A stretch of DNA of 36,187 bases from Rhodobacter sp. (GTDB lineage: Bacteria > Pseudomonadota > Alphaproteobacteria > Rhodobacterales > Rhodobacteraceae): positions 1 to 36,187 of the forward strand of contig JAPOUP010000247.1 of NCBI GenBank assembly GCA_026708635.1. The letters are read 5' to 3'. The notes under the pieces were generated by a model that saw only the letters and a program-made list of their open reading frames with translations, did not search any database and had not been told where the DNA came from. Positions within the stretch are counted from its first letter, which is position 1; every line of letters begins with the position of its first letter. The translations under genes were made by a program, and so were the position numbers. This document shows positions 1 to 8,833 of this stretch, piece by piece.

Positions 1-435
1 GGGGCACGTCGGCAGACTCACATGAATTGCCATCGTTGGGAATCGAGGCTAGCGCGCCGTGACACCGTTCGGACGGGGCGTCCATTCCATCGCTTATGGA
101 TCTCGTTCCCGCCTTATCGCGTCGTGCGCGTCGCCCACCTGGATGGCCCGGTTGAGCCGTTCCAGGCTTCCCTACAAGAGCTTACTCACCCCAGGGAGCG
201 GCTGGCGTTTGGTGGGATCGACGACGCGGCAGGCGGAGACCTCGTCGAATGCGAGGCACCTGCCCGACACGCCCCGATGATAACGGACCGGAAACCGCCG
301 GGGCCAGAATTTCGACCAAACCCCACAATCGGGTGAAATTCAGCGTTGCCGCGAACTCGGCAGGGGATGTCGCATTTACTTCTGTTACGGCGGGCAACGA
401 TCCCTCACTGTGGAATGCAGGGAGGGAGCGTAGCC
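1..435. other. Upstream region without a recognisable gene
   Basis: No reading frame here resembles a protein family I recognise. Short overlapping open frames exist on both strands, as expected in G+C-rich DNA. On the minus strand a frame across about 181-258 reads like coding sequence (it contains FDEVSACRVVDPTKRQPLPG), then hits a stop and continues in the same style. This could be the remnant of a mobile element or of a decayed gene. The right end carries the ribosome binding site of soxB (GGAGG at 421-425). Confidence 0.4.
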
Positions 436-1686
436 ATGACCTACTCCGCGTTTCGTATTCTGAAAGAGGCATTGACTGGCCATAAAGGGTGGGGCCCGCA
501 ATGGCGCGATCCCGTGCCGCAGCCCGACTATGATTATGTGATTGTCGGCGGCGGCGGGCATGGGTTGGCGACGGCCTATTATCTTGCGAGCAAGTTTGAT
601 CAAGGGCGGATCGCGGTTCTGGAAAAGCGCTGGATCGGTGGTGGCAATGTGGGCCGCAACACCACCATCATCCGCTCGAATTACCTGCTGGACGGCAACG
701 AGCCCTTTTATGAGTTTTCACTGAAGCTCTGGGAGGGGCTGGAGCGGGACCTGAATTACAATGCCATGGTCAGCCAACGCGGGGTCCTCAACCTCGTACA
801 TACCGATGCACAGCGTGACTCGGCGCGCAGGCGCGGCAATGCGATGATCCTGAACGGATCGGATGCCGAACTATTGGACGCTGACGGGGTGCGCGCGATG
901 TATCCGTTCCTGAACTTTGAGGATGCCCGCTTTCCGATCAAGGGCGGGCTGCTGCAACGGCGCGGCGGCACCGCGCGCCATGATGCGGTGGCCTGGGGCT
1001 ATGCGCGCGGCGCTGACAGGCGGGGGGTCGATATCATCCAGAACTGCGAAGTGACCGGTTTTCGCATCAAAGACGGCAAGGTGTTGGGGGTTGAAACCTC
1101 GCGCGGTTATATCGCCGCGGACAAGGTGGGTGTGGCCGTGGCCGGGTCATCCAGCCGCGTAATGGAAACGGCCGGCATGCGCCTGCCGATCGAAAGCCAT
1201 GTGTTGCAGGCCTTTGTGTCCGAAGGTCTGAAGCCGACCATCTCGGGTGTGATCACCTATGGGGCCGGGCATTTCTATTGCAGCCAGTCCGACAAGGGCG
1301 GGCTGGTTTTTGGTGGTGATATTGACATGTATAATTCCTATGCGCAGCGCGGCAATCTGCCGGCGGTAGAAGATGTGATGGAAAGCGGCATCTCCCTGAT
1401 TCCGGCGCTGGGGCGGGTGCGGCTGCTGCGCAGCTGGGGCGGGATCATGGATATGTCGATGGATGGCTCTCCCTTTATCGACAGGACCCATATCGAAGGC
1501 CTCTATTTCAATGGCGGCTGGTGTTACGGCGGCTTCAAGGCCACGCCCGCCTCGGGCTATTGCTTCGCCCATCTTCTGGCCACCGACCGCCGGCATGAGA
1601 CCGCCACCGCTTACCGGCTGGACCGGTTCCGGCGCGGGTGCATGATCGACGAGAAAGGGCAGGGCGCCCAGCCTAACCTGCACTGA
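436..1686 (+). CDS. soxB: Sarcosine oxidase subunit beta (SoxB)
   Basis: This is the beta subunit of heterotetrameric sarcosine oxidase, which oxidatively demethylates sarcosine to glycine and carries FAD plus a covalent FMN. The 416-residue product has the FAD-binding motif DYVIVGGGGHGLATAYYL at about residues 33-50, followed by IGGGNVGRNTTIIRSNYLL. His182 in the GGTARHDAV segment is the candidate FMN attachment site of the family. The C-terminal block MDMSMDGSPFID and GWCYGGFKATP is typical. I chose the ATG at 436 because GGAGG lies about 10 nt upstream and family members start with a similar YSAFRILKEALTG segment. A longer in-frame start at 346 would add 30 residues foreign to the family. 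It is the first gene of a tight soxBDAG operon. Confidence 0.95.
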   Translation: MTYSAFRILKEALTGHKGWGPQWRDPVPQPDYDYVIVGGGGHGLATAYYLASKFDQGRIAVLEKRWIGGGNVGRNTTIIRSNYLLDGNEPFYEFSLKLWEGLERDLNYNAMVSQRGVLNLVHTDAQRDSARRRGNAMILNGSDAELLDADGVRAMYPFLNFEDARFPIKGGLLQRRGGTARHDAVAWGYARGADRRGVDIIQNCEVTGFRIKDGKVLGVETSRGYIAADKVGVAVAGSSSRVMETAGMRLPIESHVLQAFVSEGLKPTISGVITYGAGHFYCSQSDKGGLVFGGDIDMYNSYAQRGNLPAVEDVMESGISLIPALGRVRLLRSWGGIMDMSMDGSPFIDRTHIEGLYFNGGWCYGGFKATPASGYCFAHLLATDRRHETATAYRLDRFRRGCMIDEKGQGAQPNLH

Positions 1687-1702
1687 GACAGAGGAGCGGG
1701 AT

Positions 1703-1990
1703 ATGATCATCAACCACCCTATTCTGGGCCCACGGGATGCGCAAGAGTTCACCTATCTGGGCGACGCGAACCTGATCGACCGCCCCGACTGGCGGGCTGA
1801 AAACGCCATCAAGGCGTTCCACGACTATCTTCACCTGCGCGACAATCCGGCAGGCGAGCATCGTGAACTGTGGTTCCACGAACAGGGTGACCGGTCCTGG
1901 CTGGTGGTGACGCGCGACACGCTCACCCATGAGATCACATCGGTGGAACTGGCCCGGGATGTGGCGCGTGAAAGAGGGCGCGGCAAATGA
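1703..1990 (+). CDS. soxD: Sarcosine oxidase subunit delta (SoxD), cysteine-free variant
   Basis: This is a 95-residue delta subunit of heterotetrameric sarcosine oxidase, placed between soxB and soxA as usual, with a GAGGAG ribosome binding site. The segments YLHLRDNPAGEHRELWFHEQ and WLVVTRDTLTHEI align by eye with the delta-subunit core, where family members read LRxNPKGxHxERWRH. The characterised delta subunit binds zinc through an N-terminal CPxC pair plus a His and a Cys further on. Here the protein has no cysteine at all: the CPxC position reads HPILG and the HxxGC position reads HEQGD. It therefore probably does not hold zinc in the classical way. Its stop overlaps the soxA start (ATGA). 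Confidence 0.85.
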   Translation: MIINHPILGPRDAQEFTYLGDANLIDRPDWRAENAIKAFHDYLHLRDNPAGEHRELWFHEQGDRSWLVVTRDTLTHEITSVELARDVARERGRGK

Positions 1991-4941
1991 CGCAGGTGAA
2001 CCGTTTGCAGGGCGGGCTGATTTCCCGTGACCGCACGCTGAATTTTACATTTGATGGCAGAAACTATCAGGGCCATCCGGGCGATACGCTGGCCTCGGCG
2101 CTGCTGGCAAATGGCGTGCGGCTCATGGGACGGTCCTTCAAATACCACCGCCCGCGCGGGCCGCTGACCGCAGGCTCGGAAGAACCCAACGCTTTGGTGC
2201 ATTTGCGCAGTGGCGCGCGGCAGGAACCAAACACGCGGGCGACGGTGACGGAACTCTATGACGGGTTGGAGGCACGGTCGCAGAACGCCTGGCCCTCGCT
2301 GAAATTCGATGCGCTGGCGGTGAATGACTGCCTCTCAAACTTCCTTACCGCGGGGTTCTATTACAAGACCTTCATGTGGCCCGCGATCTTCTGGGAAAAG
2401 ATCTATGAGCCCGTAATTCGCCGTGCGGCGGGTTTGGGCGAGATCTCATTTGAAGACGATCCGGACGTTTATGATAAGGGGTTTTTGCATTGCGATCTTC
2501 TGATAATCGGCGCCGGGCCCGCCGGCCTGTCGGCGGCGCTGACGGCGGGCCGGGCCGGGGCAAGGGTGATCCTGGCCGAGGAGGACCTGCGTCCTGGCGG
2601 GCGGCTTTTGGCTGAAACGAGCCCGCTGTCGGATCAGTCCGGCGCGACCTGGGCCGAGCGGGTGCGGGGCGAACTGGTGGCGGCGGGCAATGTGCGATTC
2701 ATGCCGCGCACCACGGTGATCGGAGCGTTTGACCACGGAATTTACGGCGCGGTCGAGCGGGTCTCGGACCATCTGCCCCAGCCTGAGGCCGGCAAGCCGC
2801 GTCAAGTGCTGTGGCGGATCTATTCGAAACGGGCGATCCTTGCTGCGGGGGCCACGGAGCGTCCGATTGCATTTGCCAATAACGACCGTCCCGGCGTGAT
2901 GCTGGCCGGTGCCATGCGCGCCTATGTTAACCGCTGGGCAGCTACACCCGCGCAGGATGTGGCGCTTTTTACCAACAATGATGACGGGCACCGCACCGCG
3001 CGGGATCTAATCGCCAAGGGCGTGAACCTGGCAGCGGTGGTTGATGTGCGCCCGAATGCGCCGAAAGTGGACGGGGCCGCGCTTTTCGCAGGGGCCGAAG
3101 TGATTGACAGTTCTGGTCGTTTGGGCCTAAAATCCATCCGCATTCGCCTGCGAAATGGCGAGACGCGGGACATTTCTTGTGGGGCGTTGGCGGTTTCGGG
3201 CGGATGGAACCCGAACGTCCATTTGACGTGTCATCAGCGCGGGCGTCCTGCCTGGGACGCGGGAATTGCCGCTTTTGTGCCGGGAGATGCCCTGCCAACG
3301 GGCATGGCTGTCGCGGGTGCCGCGAAGGGTGACCTGTCCACCGCAGGCGCTTTGTCTGGCGGGGCCGGGGCCGCTGTTCAAGCGCTCCGGACATTGGGCA
3401 TAACGGCCAAACCACCTGATCTGCCCGAAGCCGAGGACATGGCCGTTTCGCTCAAGCCCTTCTGGCATGCGAAGGGTACGAAACGCGCCTGGCTGGATCA
3501 GCAGAATGACGTGACCGTCAAGGACGTGAAACTGGCGCATCAGGAAAATTTCATCTCCGTCGAGCACCTGAAGCGCTACACTACGCTGGGCATGGCCATC
3601 GATCAGGGCAAGACCTCCAATGTCGGTGCGCTCTCCGTGATGGCCGAGCTGACCGGGAAATCCATCCCCGAAACCGGCACCACCATCTTCCGCCCGCCAT
3701 ACACGCCCGTTGCCATGGGCACCTTTGCGGGCCGCTCGGTAGGCAAGGAGTTCCGTCCCACGCGCCTGACCCCCAGCCATAAATGGGCCGAGGAACGGGG
3801 CGCGGTCTTTGTCGAGGCCGGTGATTGGCTGCGGGCGCAATGGTTCCCGAAACCCGGCGAAACCCACTGGCGGCAATCCGTGGATCGCGAAGTGCTGGCC
3901 ACGCGCGGTTCGGTCGGCATCTGCGATGTGACCACGCTGGGAAAAATCGACGTGCAGGGGGCCGATGCGGCAGAGTTCCTGAACAAAATCTATGCCAATG
4001 GTTTTGTCAAACTGCCGGTTGGCAAAGTGCGCTATGGTCTGATGCTGCGCGAGGACGGCGTGGCCTATGACGATGGCACCGCCGCCCGCTTGGCCGAGGA
4101 TCATTTCGTTGTCACCACCACCACGGTGAATGCGGTTCTGGTCTATCGCAATATGGAATTTGCCCGCCAATGCCTTTGGCCGGATCTGGACGTGCAGCTG
4201 GCTTCCATCACCGAGGCGTGGGCGCAATATGCGGTGGCCGGGCCGAACAGCCGCAAACTGCTGCAAAAGATCGTGGACCCTGCCTTCGACATCTCGAACG
4301 ACGCGTTCCCTTTTATGGCCTGCGGTGAGATCACTGTATGTGACGGCCTGCGGGCGCGACTGTTCCGTATCTCGTTCTCCGGCGAGTTGGCATATGAGAT
4401 CGCCGTGCCGACTCGTTATGGCGACGCGCTTATGCGGCGGATGGCGGAGGTGGGCGCGGAGTTCGACGTGATCCCGTACGGCACCGAGGCTCTTGGCGTG
4501 ATGCGGATCGAAAAGGGCCATCCGGCCGGCAATGAGTTGAATGGCACCACTACGGCGCTGAACCTTGGCATGGGACGCATGGTGTCGAAGAAAAAGGATT
4601 GCATCGGCAATACGCTTTCCGAGCGTGAGGGGCTGAACACCGAGGATGCGCTCAGGCTGGTGGGCTTGCGTCCAGTGGATCCGACCAACCCGGTTGTCGC
4701 CGGGTCGCATCTGATGGCCGAGGGCGGGCCGGTCGATGCCGCCCATGATCAGGGCTACATCACGTCGGCAGCGTATTCGCCGGTGCTTGGCCATTCCATC
4801 GGTCTTGGTTTTCTGAAGCGGGGTGGGGCCCGCAAGGGCGAAATCCTCCGTGCGGTCAACCCGCTTGAAGGGGTCGAAGTAGCGGTGGAAGTCGTCAGTG
4901 CCCATTTTGTTGACCCGGAAGGGGAGAAGCTTCGTGTCTGA
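1987..4941 (+). CDS. soxA: Sarcosine oxidase subunit alpha (SoxA)
   Basis: This is the 984-residue alpha subunit, of normal length for the family. It has an N-terminal ferredoxin-like fold (about residues 15-100, with GDTLASALLANGV and SFKYHRPRGPL), then a dinucleotide-binding domain with LLIIGAGPAGLSAAL at about 171-185. The C-terminal aminomethyltransferase (GcvT-like) half runs from about residue 610 to the end and includes GTEALGVMRIEKGHP. In characterised enzymes this part binds tetrahydrofolate and captures the methyl-derived one-carbon unit as 5,10-methylene-THF. The start overlaps the soxD stop by 4 nt, implying translational coupling. No frameshift or truncation is visible. Confidence 0.95.
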   Translation: MTQVNRLQGGLISRDRTLNFTFDGRNYQGHPGDTLASALLANGVRLMGRSFKYHRPRGPLTAGSEEPNALVHLRSGARQEPNTRATVTELYDGLEARSQNAWPSLKFDALAVNDCLSNFLTAGFYYKTFMWPAIFWEKIYEPVIRRAAGLGEISFEDDPDVYDKGFLHCDLLIIGAGPAGLSAALTAGRAGARVILAEEDLRPGGRLLAETSPLSDQSGATWAERVRGELVAAGNVRFMPRTTVIGAFDHGIYGAVERVSDHLPQPEAGKPRQVLWRIYSKRAILAAGATERPIAFANNDRPGVMLAGAMRAYVNRWAATPAQDVALFTNNDDGHRTARDLIAKGVNLAAVVDVRPNAPKVDGAALFAGAEVIDSSGRLGLKSIRIRLRNGETRDISCGALAVSGGWNPNVHLTCHQRGRPAWDAGIAAFVPGDALPTGMAVAGAAKGDLSTAGALSGGAGAAVQALRTLGITAKPPDLPEAEDMAVSLKPFWHAKGTKRAWLDQQNDVTVKDVKLAHQENFISVEHLKRYTTLGMAIDQGKTSNVGALSVMAELTGKSIPETGTTIFRPPYTPVAMGTFAGRSVGKEFRPTRLTPSHKWAEERGAVFVEAGDWLRAQWFPKPGETHWRQSVDREVLATRGSVGICDVTTLGKIDVQGADAAEFLNKIYANGFVKLPVGKVRYGLMLREDGVAYDDGTAARLAEDHFVVTTTTVNAVLVYRNMEFARQCLWPDLDVQLASITEAWAQYAVAGPNSRKLLQKIVDPAFDISNDAFPFMACGEITVCDGLRARLFRISFSGELAYEIAVPTRYGDALMRRMAEVGAEFDVIPYGTEALGVMRIEKGHPAGNELNGTTTALNLGMGRMVSKKKDCIGNTLSEREGLNTEDALRLVGLRPVDPTNPVVAGSHLMAEGGPVDAAHDQGYITSAAYSPVLGHSIGLGFLKRGGARKGEILRAVNPLEGVEVAVEVVSAHFVDPEGEKLRV

Positions 4942-5494
4942 TCTGAAACCCGTCACTCCATTGGGCGGGGAGACTGCCCGCGTCGATACGATCGGTGGCC
5001 TGACCATTTTGGAAAACCCCGACTGGGCGCTGGCATCCCTCAGCGCACGGCAGGACCATGACGCGGAGGCGGCTGAGTCGGCGAAGGATTTTCTGGGCTT
5101 TGACCTGCCAGAGGTAGGTGCGATGGCTGTTGGGGATGTCTTTTCCGCGTTCTGGATTGGTCCGCGGAGCTGGATGGTCGCCGCATCACATGACGATCAC
5201 GAGTTGCTGGTTGCAGAGATGAAAATCGCATTGAAGTGTGCGGCGTCGGTTGTAGAGCAGACTGATGGCTGGTGCAGGTTTGATGTGGCCGGTGCGGCGG
5301 CGTTTGACCTTATTGAGCGTAGCTGTGCGGCGAGTGTACGTGCTATGCTGGCAGGTCAGGTTGTTCATACCACAATCCACCATACAGGATGTTTCCTGAT
5401 CCGCGATGATGGCGGATGGTCTGTGCTCGGGCCCCGTTCTTCGGCCGGATCGTTGCATCACGCACTGGTTACGGCGGCGCATTCGGTTGCCTGA
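4934..5494 (+). CDS. soxG: Sarcosine oxidase subunit gamma (SoxG)
   Basis: This is the gamma subunit, the fourth gene of the operon. I prefer the GTG at 4934 (product starting VSDLKPVTPLGG), because GGAAGGGGAG lies just upstream inside soxA and the alternative ATG at 4898 would add 12 foreign residues. With GTG the gene overlaps soxA by 8 nt and encodes 186 residues, a normal length. Typical features are FWIGPRSWMV and the WCRFDVAGAAAFDLIERSC segment. The gamma subunit is structural in known enzymes and resembles the folate-binding half of GcvT. In many relatives purU, folD or glyA follow; here the operon ends against degenerate DNA. Confidence 0.88.
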   Translation: MSDLKPVTPLGGETARVDTIGGLTILENPDWALASLSARQDHDAEAAESAKDFLGFDLPEVGAMAVGDVFSAFWIGPRSWMVAASHDDHELLVAEMKIALKCAASVVEQTDGWCRFDVAGAAAFDLIERSCAASVRAMLAGQVVHTTIHHTGCFLIRDDGGWSVLGPRSSAGSLHHALVTAAHSVA

Positions 5495-5939
5495 AACGTG
5501 AGCGTATAGCCGTTGTTTCAACGCGCAATCCATCCTCAATACCGGCGCTCGCTTTACGGAGCGCGCTTTGAACGCCCGCATTAACCGGAACTTCAGAGAG
5601 AACAAAACGGGATCCAGCGCGCGCAGGCCCGCGGTCCGGGCCATCGCCATGCGGCCCGGGAACTGCCCGAGCGGAGGAAGGGAGGCCAGAAATACCCGGC
5701 CGGATTCGGACTTCAGCACAGCCGGTATGGCGGCGGCGGTCCGGCCCGACGATGCGCGCAGCCCGAAACGCGGCCTTCGCGCGGAACTCGGCGATCAGGG
5801 AGTCGTGCCCCGCGAGATCCGCCGACGGGCCGGACACCATGCCCGCCGATCACTCAAGATCGTCGATCGTTTCCGACACGGGAATACATGCCTGTCCTTC
5901 ATGCTGCCTATGACTGCGGCTTCAGCCGTCCTGGACGGC
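5495..5939. other. Degenerate stretch after soxG, no gene supported
   Basis: Open frames exist on both strands, but none shows family motifs or a credible ribosome binding site. No U-tracted hairpin is visible directly after soxG. The adjoining 5.94-7.64 kb is full of gene relics, so this is probably the decayed flank of the same rearrangement. Confidence 0.45.
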
Positions 5940-6260
5940 AGGCCTGAGAGAGATGCGGCCCGGTGTCCACGGAACGGAAGTGCAGGACCGGGACGGGGCG
6001 CTGCCTGTGATCCTTGCGATGCCGGGAAGTGCCGGAGACGCGGAAGCTGTGAACTTACGGCGGCTGGCTGCGCCGGGCCCAAGCTGGAGGCCGCGCCAGC
6101 CGGGCACGGCCTCGGACCGGTCCTTGGGATCGTGCGGAGGCACTGCGGAATCAAGGGCTTCACGGCTCTGTGCCGCCGCCGGATCGTGAAGCGGAGGCTG
6201 GCAAGCTCGCTGGCGTGGGCGCTCGACCGTGTCGCATTGGTCAGCCGACGATACATGCCG
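5940..6260 (+). mobile_element. Relic of an IS5-superfamily transposase
   Basis: Two plus-strand frames together carry the catalytic C-terminal half of an IS5-type DDE transposase. The first frame (about 5953-6030) reads VHGTEVQDRDGALPVILA, matching the family pattern around the second Asp (VQDRDGA). The second frame (about 6045-6260) reads CAGPKLEAAPAGHG and IKGFTALCRRRIVKRRLAS, corresponding to the family segments AYAGPKLE and GFxVLPRRWVVERTLAW. The change of frame, the loss of the VER(T/F) signature and the missing N-terminal part show that it is inactive. I could not identify terminal inverted repeats. Confidence 0.65.
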
Positions 6261-6346
6261 CAGCTCGAGTTCGCGACAACAGAGAATGCCGCTCCCCGCT
6301 CGGGGGCCGGCAGGCAGGTATGTCGACGTGCCTTGACTGGTGACCG

Positions 6347-6655
6347 TTACTGAAACTCGGCCGCGTTTTCGGGCGTCACGAGTATGGCACCAGTATCGAT
6401 CTCTTCCGGCAGTTCCTCGCCAGCGGCGAGCTTCAGCACGTACTCGACGCCCATCTGTCCCATGTTGTAGGGACGCTGAGCGACAGATGCTTCGAGATCA
6501 CCGGCAAGGATTGCCTCGGCCGCGTTTCCGGTGGAGACCTTGGTGACTGGCCGGATCGCTCTCGAAGATGCAGTGACCAAGGGCTTTGACGCACTGGCCG
6601 AGCCCGGCACCCATCACCAGAAGATCCTTATCGAGATGTCGAGCTGAGGAGGCCA
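6347..6655 (-). pseudogene. 3' fragment of a sugar ABC transporter binding-protein gene
   Basis: On the minus strand the last 60 or so codons read AEAILAGDLEASVAQRPYNM, then GVEYVLKLAAGEELPEEIDT and a normal C-terminal stop. This is the C-terminus of a periplasmic binding protein of the ribose/inositol class (Peripla_BP_4 type). Upstream of about 6540 the similarity moves to another frame (DLLVMGAGLGQCVKALG), showing a frameshift, and then ends. The N-terminal 200 or more residues, including the signal peptide, are absent. It ends close to the IS5 relic, so insertion or deletion probably destroyed the gene. Confidence 0.65.
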
Positions 6656-6659
6656 GGGT

Positions 6660-6849
6660 TGATTGCGGCGACCGCTGGGCCGTACTCACGGCGGTCTGTG
6701 CACCGATGCTCGGAGACCGCAGTTTGACCTTCGGAAACATTCACCTGCTGCTCGCCATGGCTGGCGCTCTTGACGGCACGGGGCTGGCTCGTCTTAAGCG
6801 CGAGATCGAGGCGCATGCGAGCGGCACCCGCTTCGACGCCGTTATGTAG
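6660..6849 (+). pseudogene. 3' fragment of a TPR-type (TTC38-like) protein gene
   Basis: A plus-strand frame ending in TAG at 6847-6849 reads GDRSLTFGNIHLLLAMAGAL followed by ARLKREIEAHASGTRFDAVM. This resembles the repeat region of bacterial tetratricopeptide-repeat proteins of the TTC38 kind, in which DxxLxFxxxHxLxALAGAG is common. Only about 60 codons are recognisable, with no start or ribosome binding site. It is fused head-on to the back end of the binding-protein relic and runs directly into the iolG relic. The assignment rests on memory of the family pattern. Confidence 0.45.
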
Positions 6850-6854
6850 CTTGG

Positions 6855-7640
6855 GGTCGGTGGTGTGATTATCGCGTCTTCCACCGCCTCGCATGGTGGA
6901 ACCGCCGCGGCATGCGCGGCAGCAAAGACACCGTTTCTCTGCGAGAGGCCACTCGCCTTTGATCTTGAAACCGGTCAGCAGATCGTCAACGAGGTGCGCG
7001 CGGCAGGGATCTTTGCTGCGATAGCGCTCAACCGACGCTTCGACGCGGGATACGCCGGCATCAAGGCCGCAGTCAATGCTTGCGAGATCGGCCGGATCGA
7101 GATGATTCTCGTAACCTCCCGGACCGCTGCACCGCCGACGGTGGAGTTCACGCGAACGTCCGGCGCTCTCCGAGGAGAAAAGGGAGCCCTATTTACGATC
7201 TCGCCCGCTGGATTACCGGCGAGCATCCAGTGGAGATCTTCGCCATGGGGGCCGCACTGGTCGATCCAGCATTCGAGGAGACCCGAGAGGTAGACACAGC
7301 GATGCTGACGATGCGGATGCCTCCGGCGCGCGGTCTACGGTCAAGACGAGCGGTTCGAAGTCAACGGATCCAAGGGCATGCTGCAGACCCCTCAGGCCCC
7401 AACGTTCAGGTACATCCAGACCGAAGCCGCGGGTTAGACGCTTCCGGGAAATTGCCGGGCTGGTACGAACGCTTCGCCCCCACATATGCCCATGAGCTTG
7501 ATCTGTTTGTAAGAGCCGATCGCCGGGGACTAAACGTCAGCCTTGCCGCGACTTGAGGATGGGCTGGGCGCGCAACGCCGACGGAGATGCAGGCCCGGGC
7601 CTTCGGCCTGCTGGAGATCGACCACGCCAAGATGCAGTGA
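6855..7640 (+). pseudogene. iolG: Frameshifted inositol 2-dehydrogenase gene
   Basis: A Gfo/Idh/MocA dehydrogenase of the inositol 2-dehydrogenase type is recognisable in three pieces. About 6862-7188 reads VIIASSTASH, CERPLAFDLETGQ and ALNRRFDAGYAGIKAAVNAC. Then, in a second frame from about 7179 to 7320, YDLARWITGEHPVEIFAMGA and VDTAMLTMRMP follow. A third frame (about 7328-7435) reads RAVYGQDERFEVNGSKGMLQ, and the tail WYERFAPTYAHELDLFVRA (about 7460-7515) is back in the second frame. The N-terminal Rossmann motif (about 60 residues) is missing, and a short piece between MRMP and RAVYG is deleted. It is clearly dead and unlike the two intact Gfo/Idh genes at 26-29 kb. Confidence 0.8.
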
Positions 7641-7681
7641 GAAGCCGGGACCGTTAAATGTCAAGTCCCGCCCGGAATCGG

Positions 7682-8746
7682 TCATCGCGCTGATTGCAAG
7701 GGGTCTTGCGAGTTATTGGTACTGAAGTTCCGATTGGGATCGAGAGAGGGCGGCGAAAGGTTCGCTTCCAACCGAAAACTGTTGGCTCTCGCGCGATCCT
7801 GGGTTGGGCGGATTCCAAACTGATCTTTGTAGTTCTGAATCAACATTGAAGTGCTATTATAGCCGATAGCCGCCGCGATCGCGTCCATGGATCTGTTGGT
7901 ATAGCGCACCAGCTGCCTGGCCGCACGCAGGCGCATTATACGATAGTATCGCGCCGGGCTTTCATTGACGGCCCCTCGGAAACATCGTTCCAGCTGTCGT
8001 AACGAAACATTCAGGGTCCCGGCGACTTCAGACATGGGTAGCGGCTCTTCAATGTGGGTTGCAAACAGCTCGATGGCCTGCTTCACCAGCCCTGGTAGGG
8101 CATCGGTAGTTTCTTCGGACCTTAAAGACGGCTTTCTTTGCCGCACCCCTCCGGTGCGTCTGATCGGATGTTGAAACCAGCACGCGACCTCAGTTGCGAC
8201 CTTGGCATCGATGGCGGTTTCAATCACCGAAAGCATCATGTCGAACCCGGCCGCCGCCCCCGATGCTGTCAGGAGGTTGGGTCCGAAAACGATGACGTCA
8301 TCGCTGATAGGTTGATCCGGAAACTCATTCTCAAAGGCTGTCCTGTAACACCAGTGCACGGAGCAAAGCTGTCCGCCTGTCACACCTGCTCTGGCAAGCT
8401 GGAAAACCCCTGCGCTTATCGCGCCTAGCGGGGTGCCGTGGCGGGACAGAAAACGCAGCCTGCCATAGGTCTTTCCCGGATCCACGGGCTGGCTTTTGGG
8501 GCCGGCCAGCACGATTAGCATATCGACCTGTTGAACGTGATCCAGCGCGGCGTCTGGCTGGAACACCACGCCCGCGCTGGATCTTTGAGGAGTGCCATCT
8601 TCGGAAATCAGCTGCCATTGAAACACGGCTTTTTCGCCGATCTCATTGGCGGCCCGCAACGGCTCGATGGCCGATGTTAGGCAGGCCATCGGAAAATCCG
8701 GCAAAAGCAGAAAACCAAAACGTTTACTGTTTAGCGAGCTGGTCAT
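7682..8746 (-). CDS. GlxA-family AraC-type transcriptional regulator (DJ-1/PfpI + HTH)
   Basis: This 354-residue protein has an N-terminal DJ-1/PfpI-like domain (about residues 8-190; GFLLLPDFPMACLTSAIEPL is typical) and a C-terminal AraC DNA-binding domain (about 220-320). The latter contains MSEVAGTLNVSLRQLERCF and MDAIAAAIGYNSTSMLIQNY. This architecture is shared by GbdR, CdhR and ArgR-type regulators, which activate catabolism of glycine betaine, carnitine or arginine. The C-terminal tail of about 35 residues after the HTH is not typical and abuts the iolG relic. The gene follows the amino acid ABC transporter on the same strand, 87 nt after the ATPase gene, so it may control that importer and perhaps the divergent hydroxylase-aldolase genes. 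The effector cannot be read from sequence. Confidence 0.85.
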   Translation of the reverse strand: MTSSLNSKRFGFLLLPDFPMACLTSAIEPLRAANEIGEKAVFQWQLISEDGTPQRSSAGVVFQPDAALDHVQQVDMLIVLAGPKSQPVDPGKTYGRLRFLSRHGTPLGAISAGVFQLARAGVTGGQLCSVHWCYRTAFENEFPDQPISDDVIVFGPNLLTASGAAAGFDMMLSVIETAIDAKVATEVACWFQHPIRRTGGVRQRKPSLRSEETTDALPGLVKQAIELFATHIEEPLPMSEVAGTLNVSLRQLERCFRGAVNESPARYYRIMRLRAARQLVRYTNRSMDAIAAAIGYNSTSMLIQNYKDQFGIRPTQDRARANSFRLEANLSPPSLDPNRNFSTNNSQDPLQSAR

Positions 8747-8833
8747 CGGGACACGTTATACCCCCGGACCAATGATCCAAGGCCAGGGACGGGCGCGTTA
8801 ACGCCCTTGGCGTCAATAAATTGGGACATTGCC

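Noticed and set aside
1-435. Possible gene or mobile relic before soxB
   Set aside because: A minus-strand frame looks coding in style but has stops and no recognisable family, so no gene is called.
3127-5007. Long minus-strand open frame (626 codons) opposite soxA
   Set aside because: It is a G+C-driven antisense shadow of the clearly coding soxA; it has no family motifs and no ribosome binding site.
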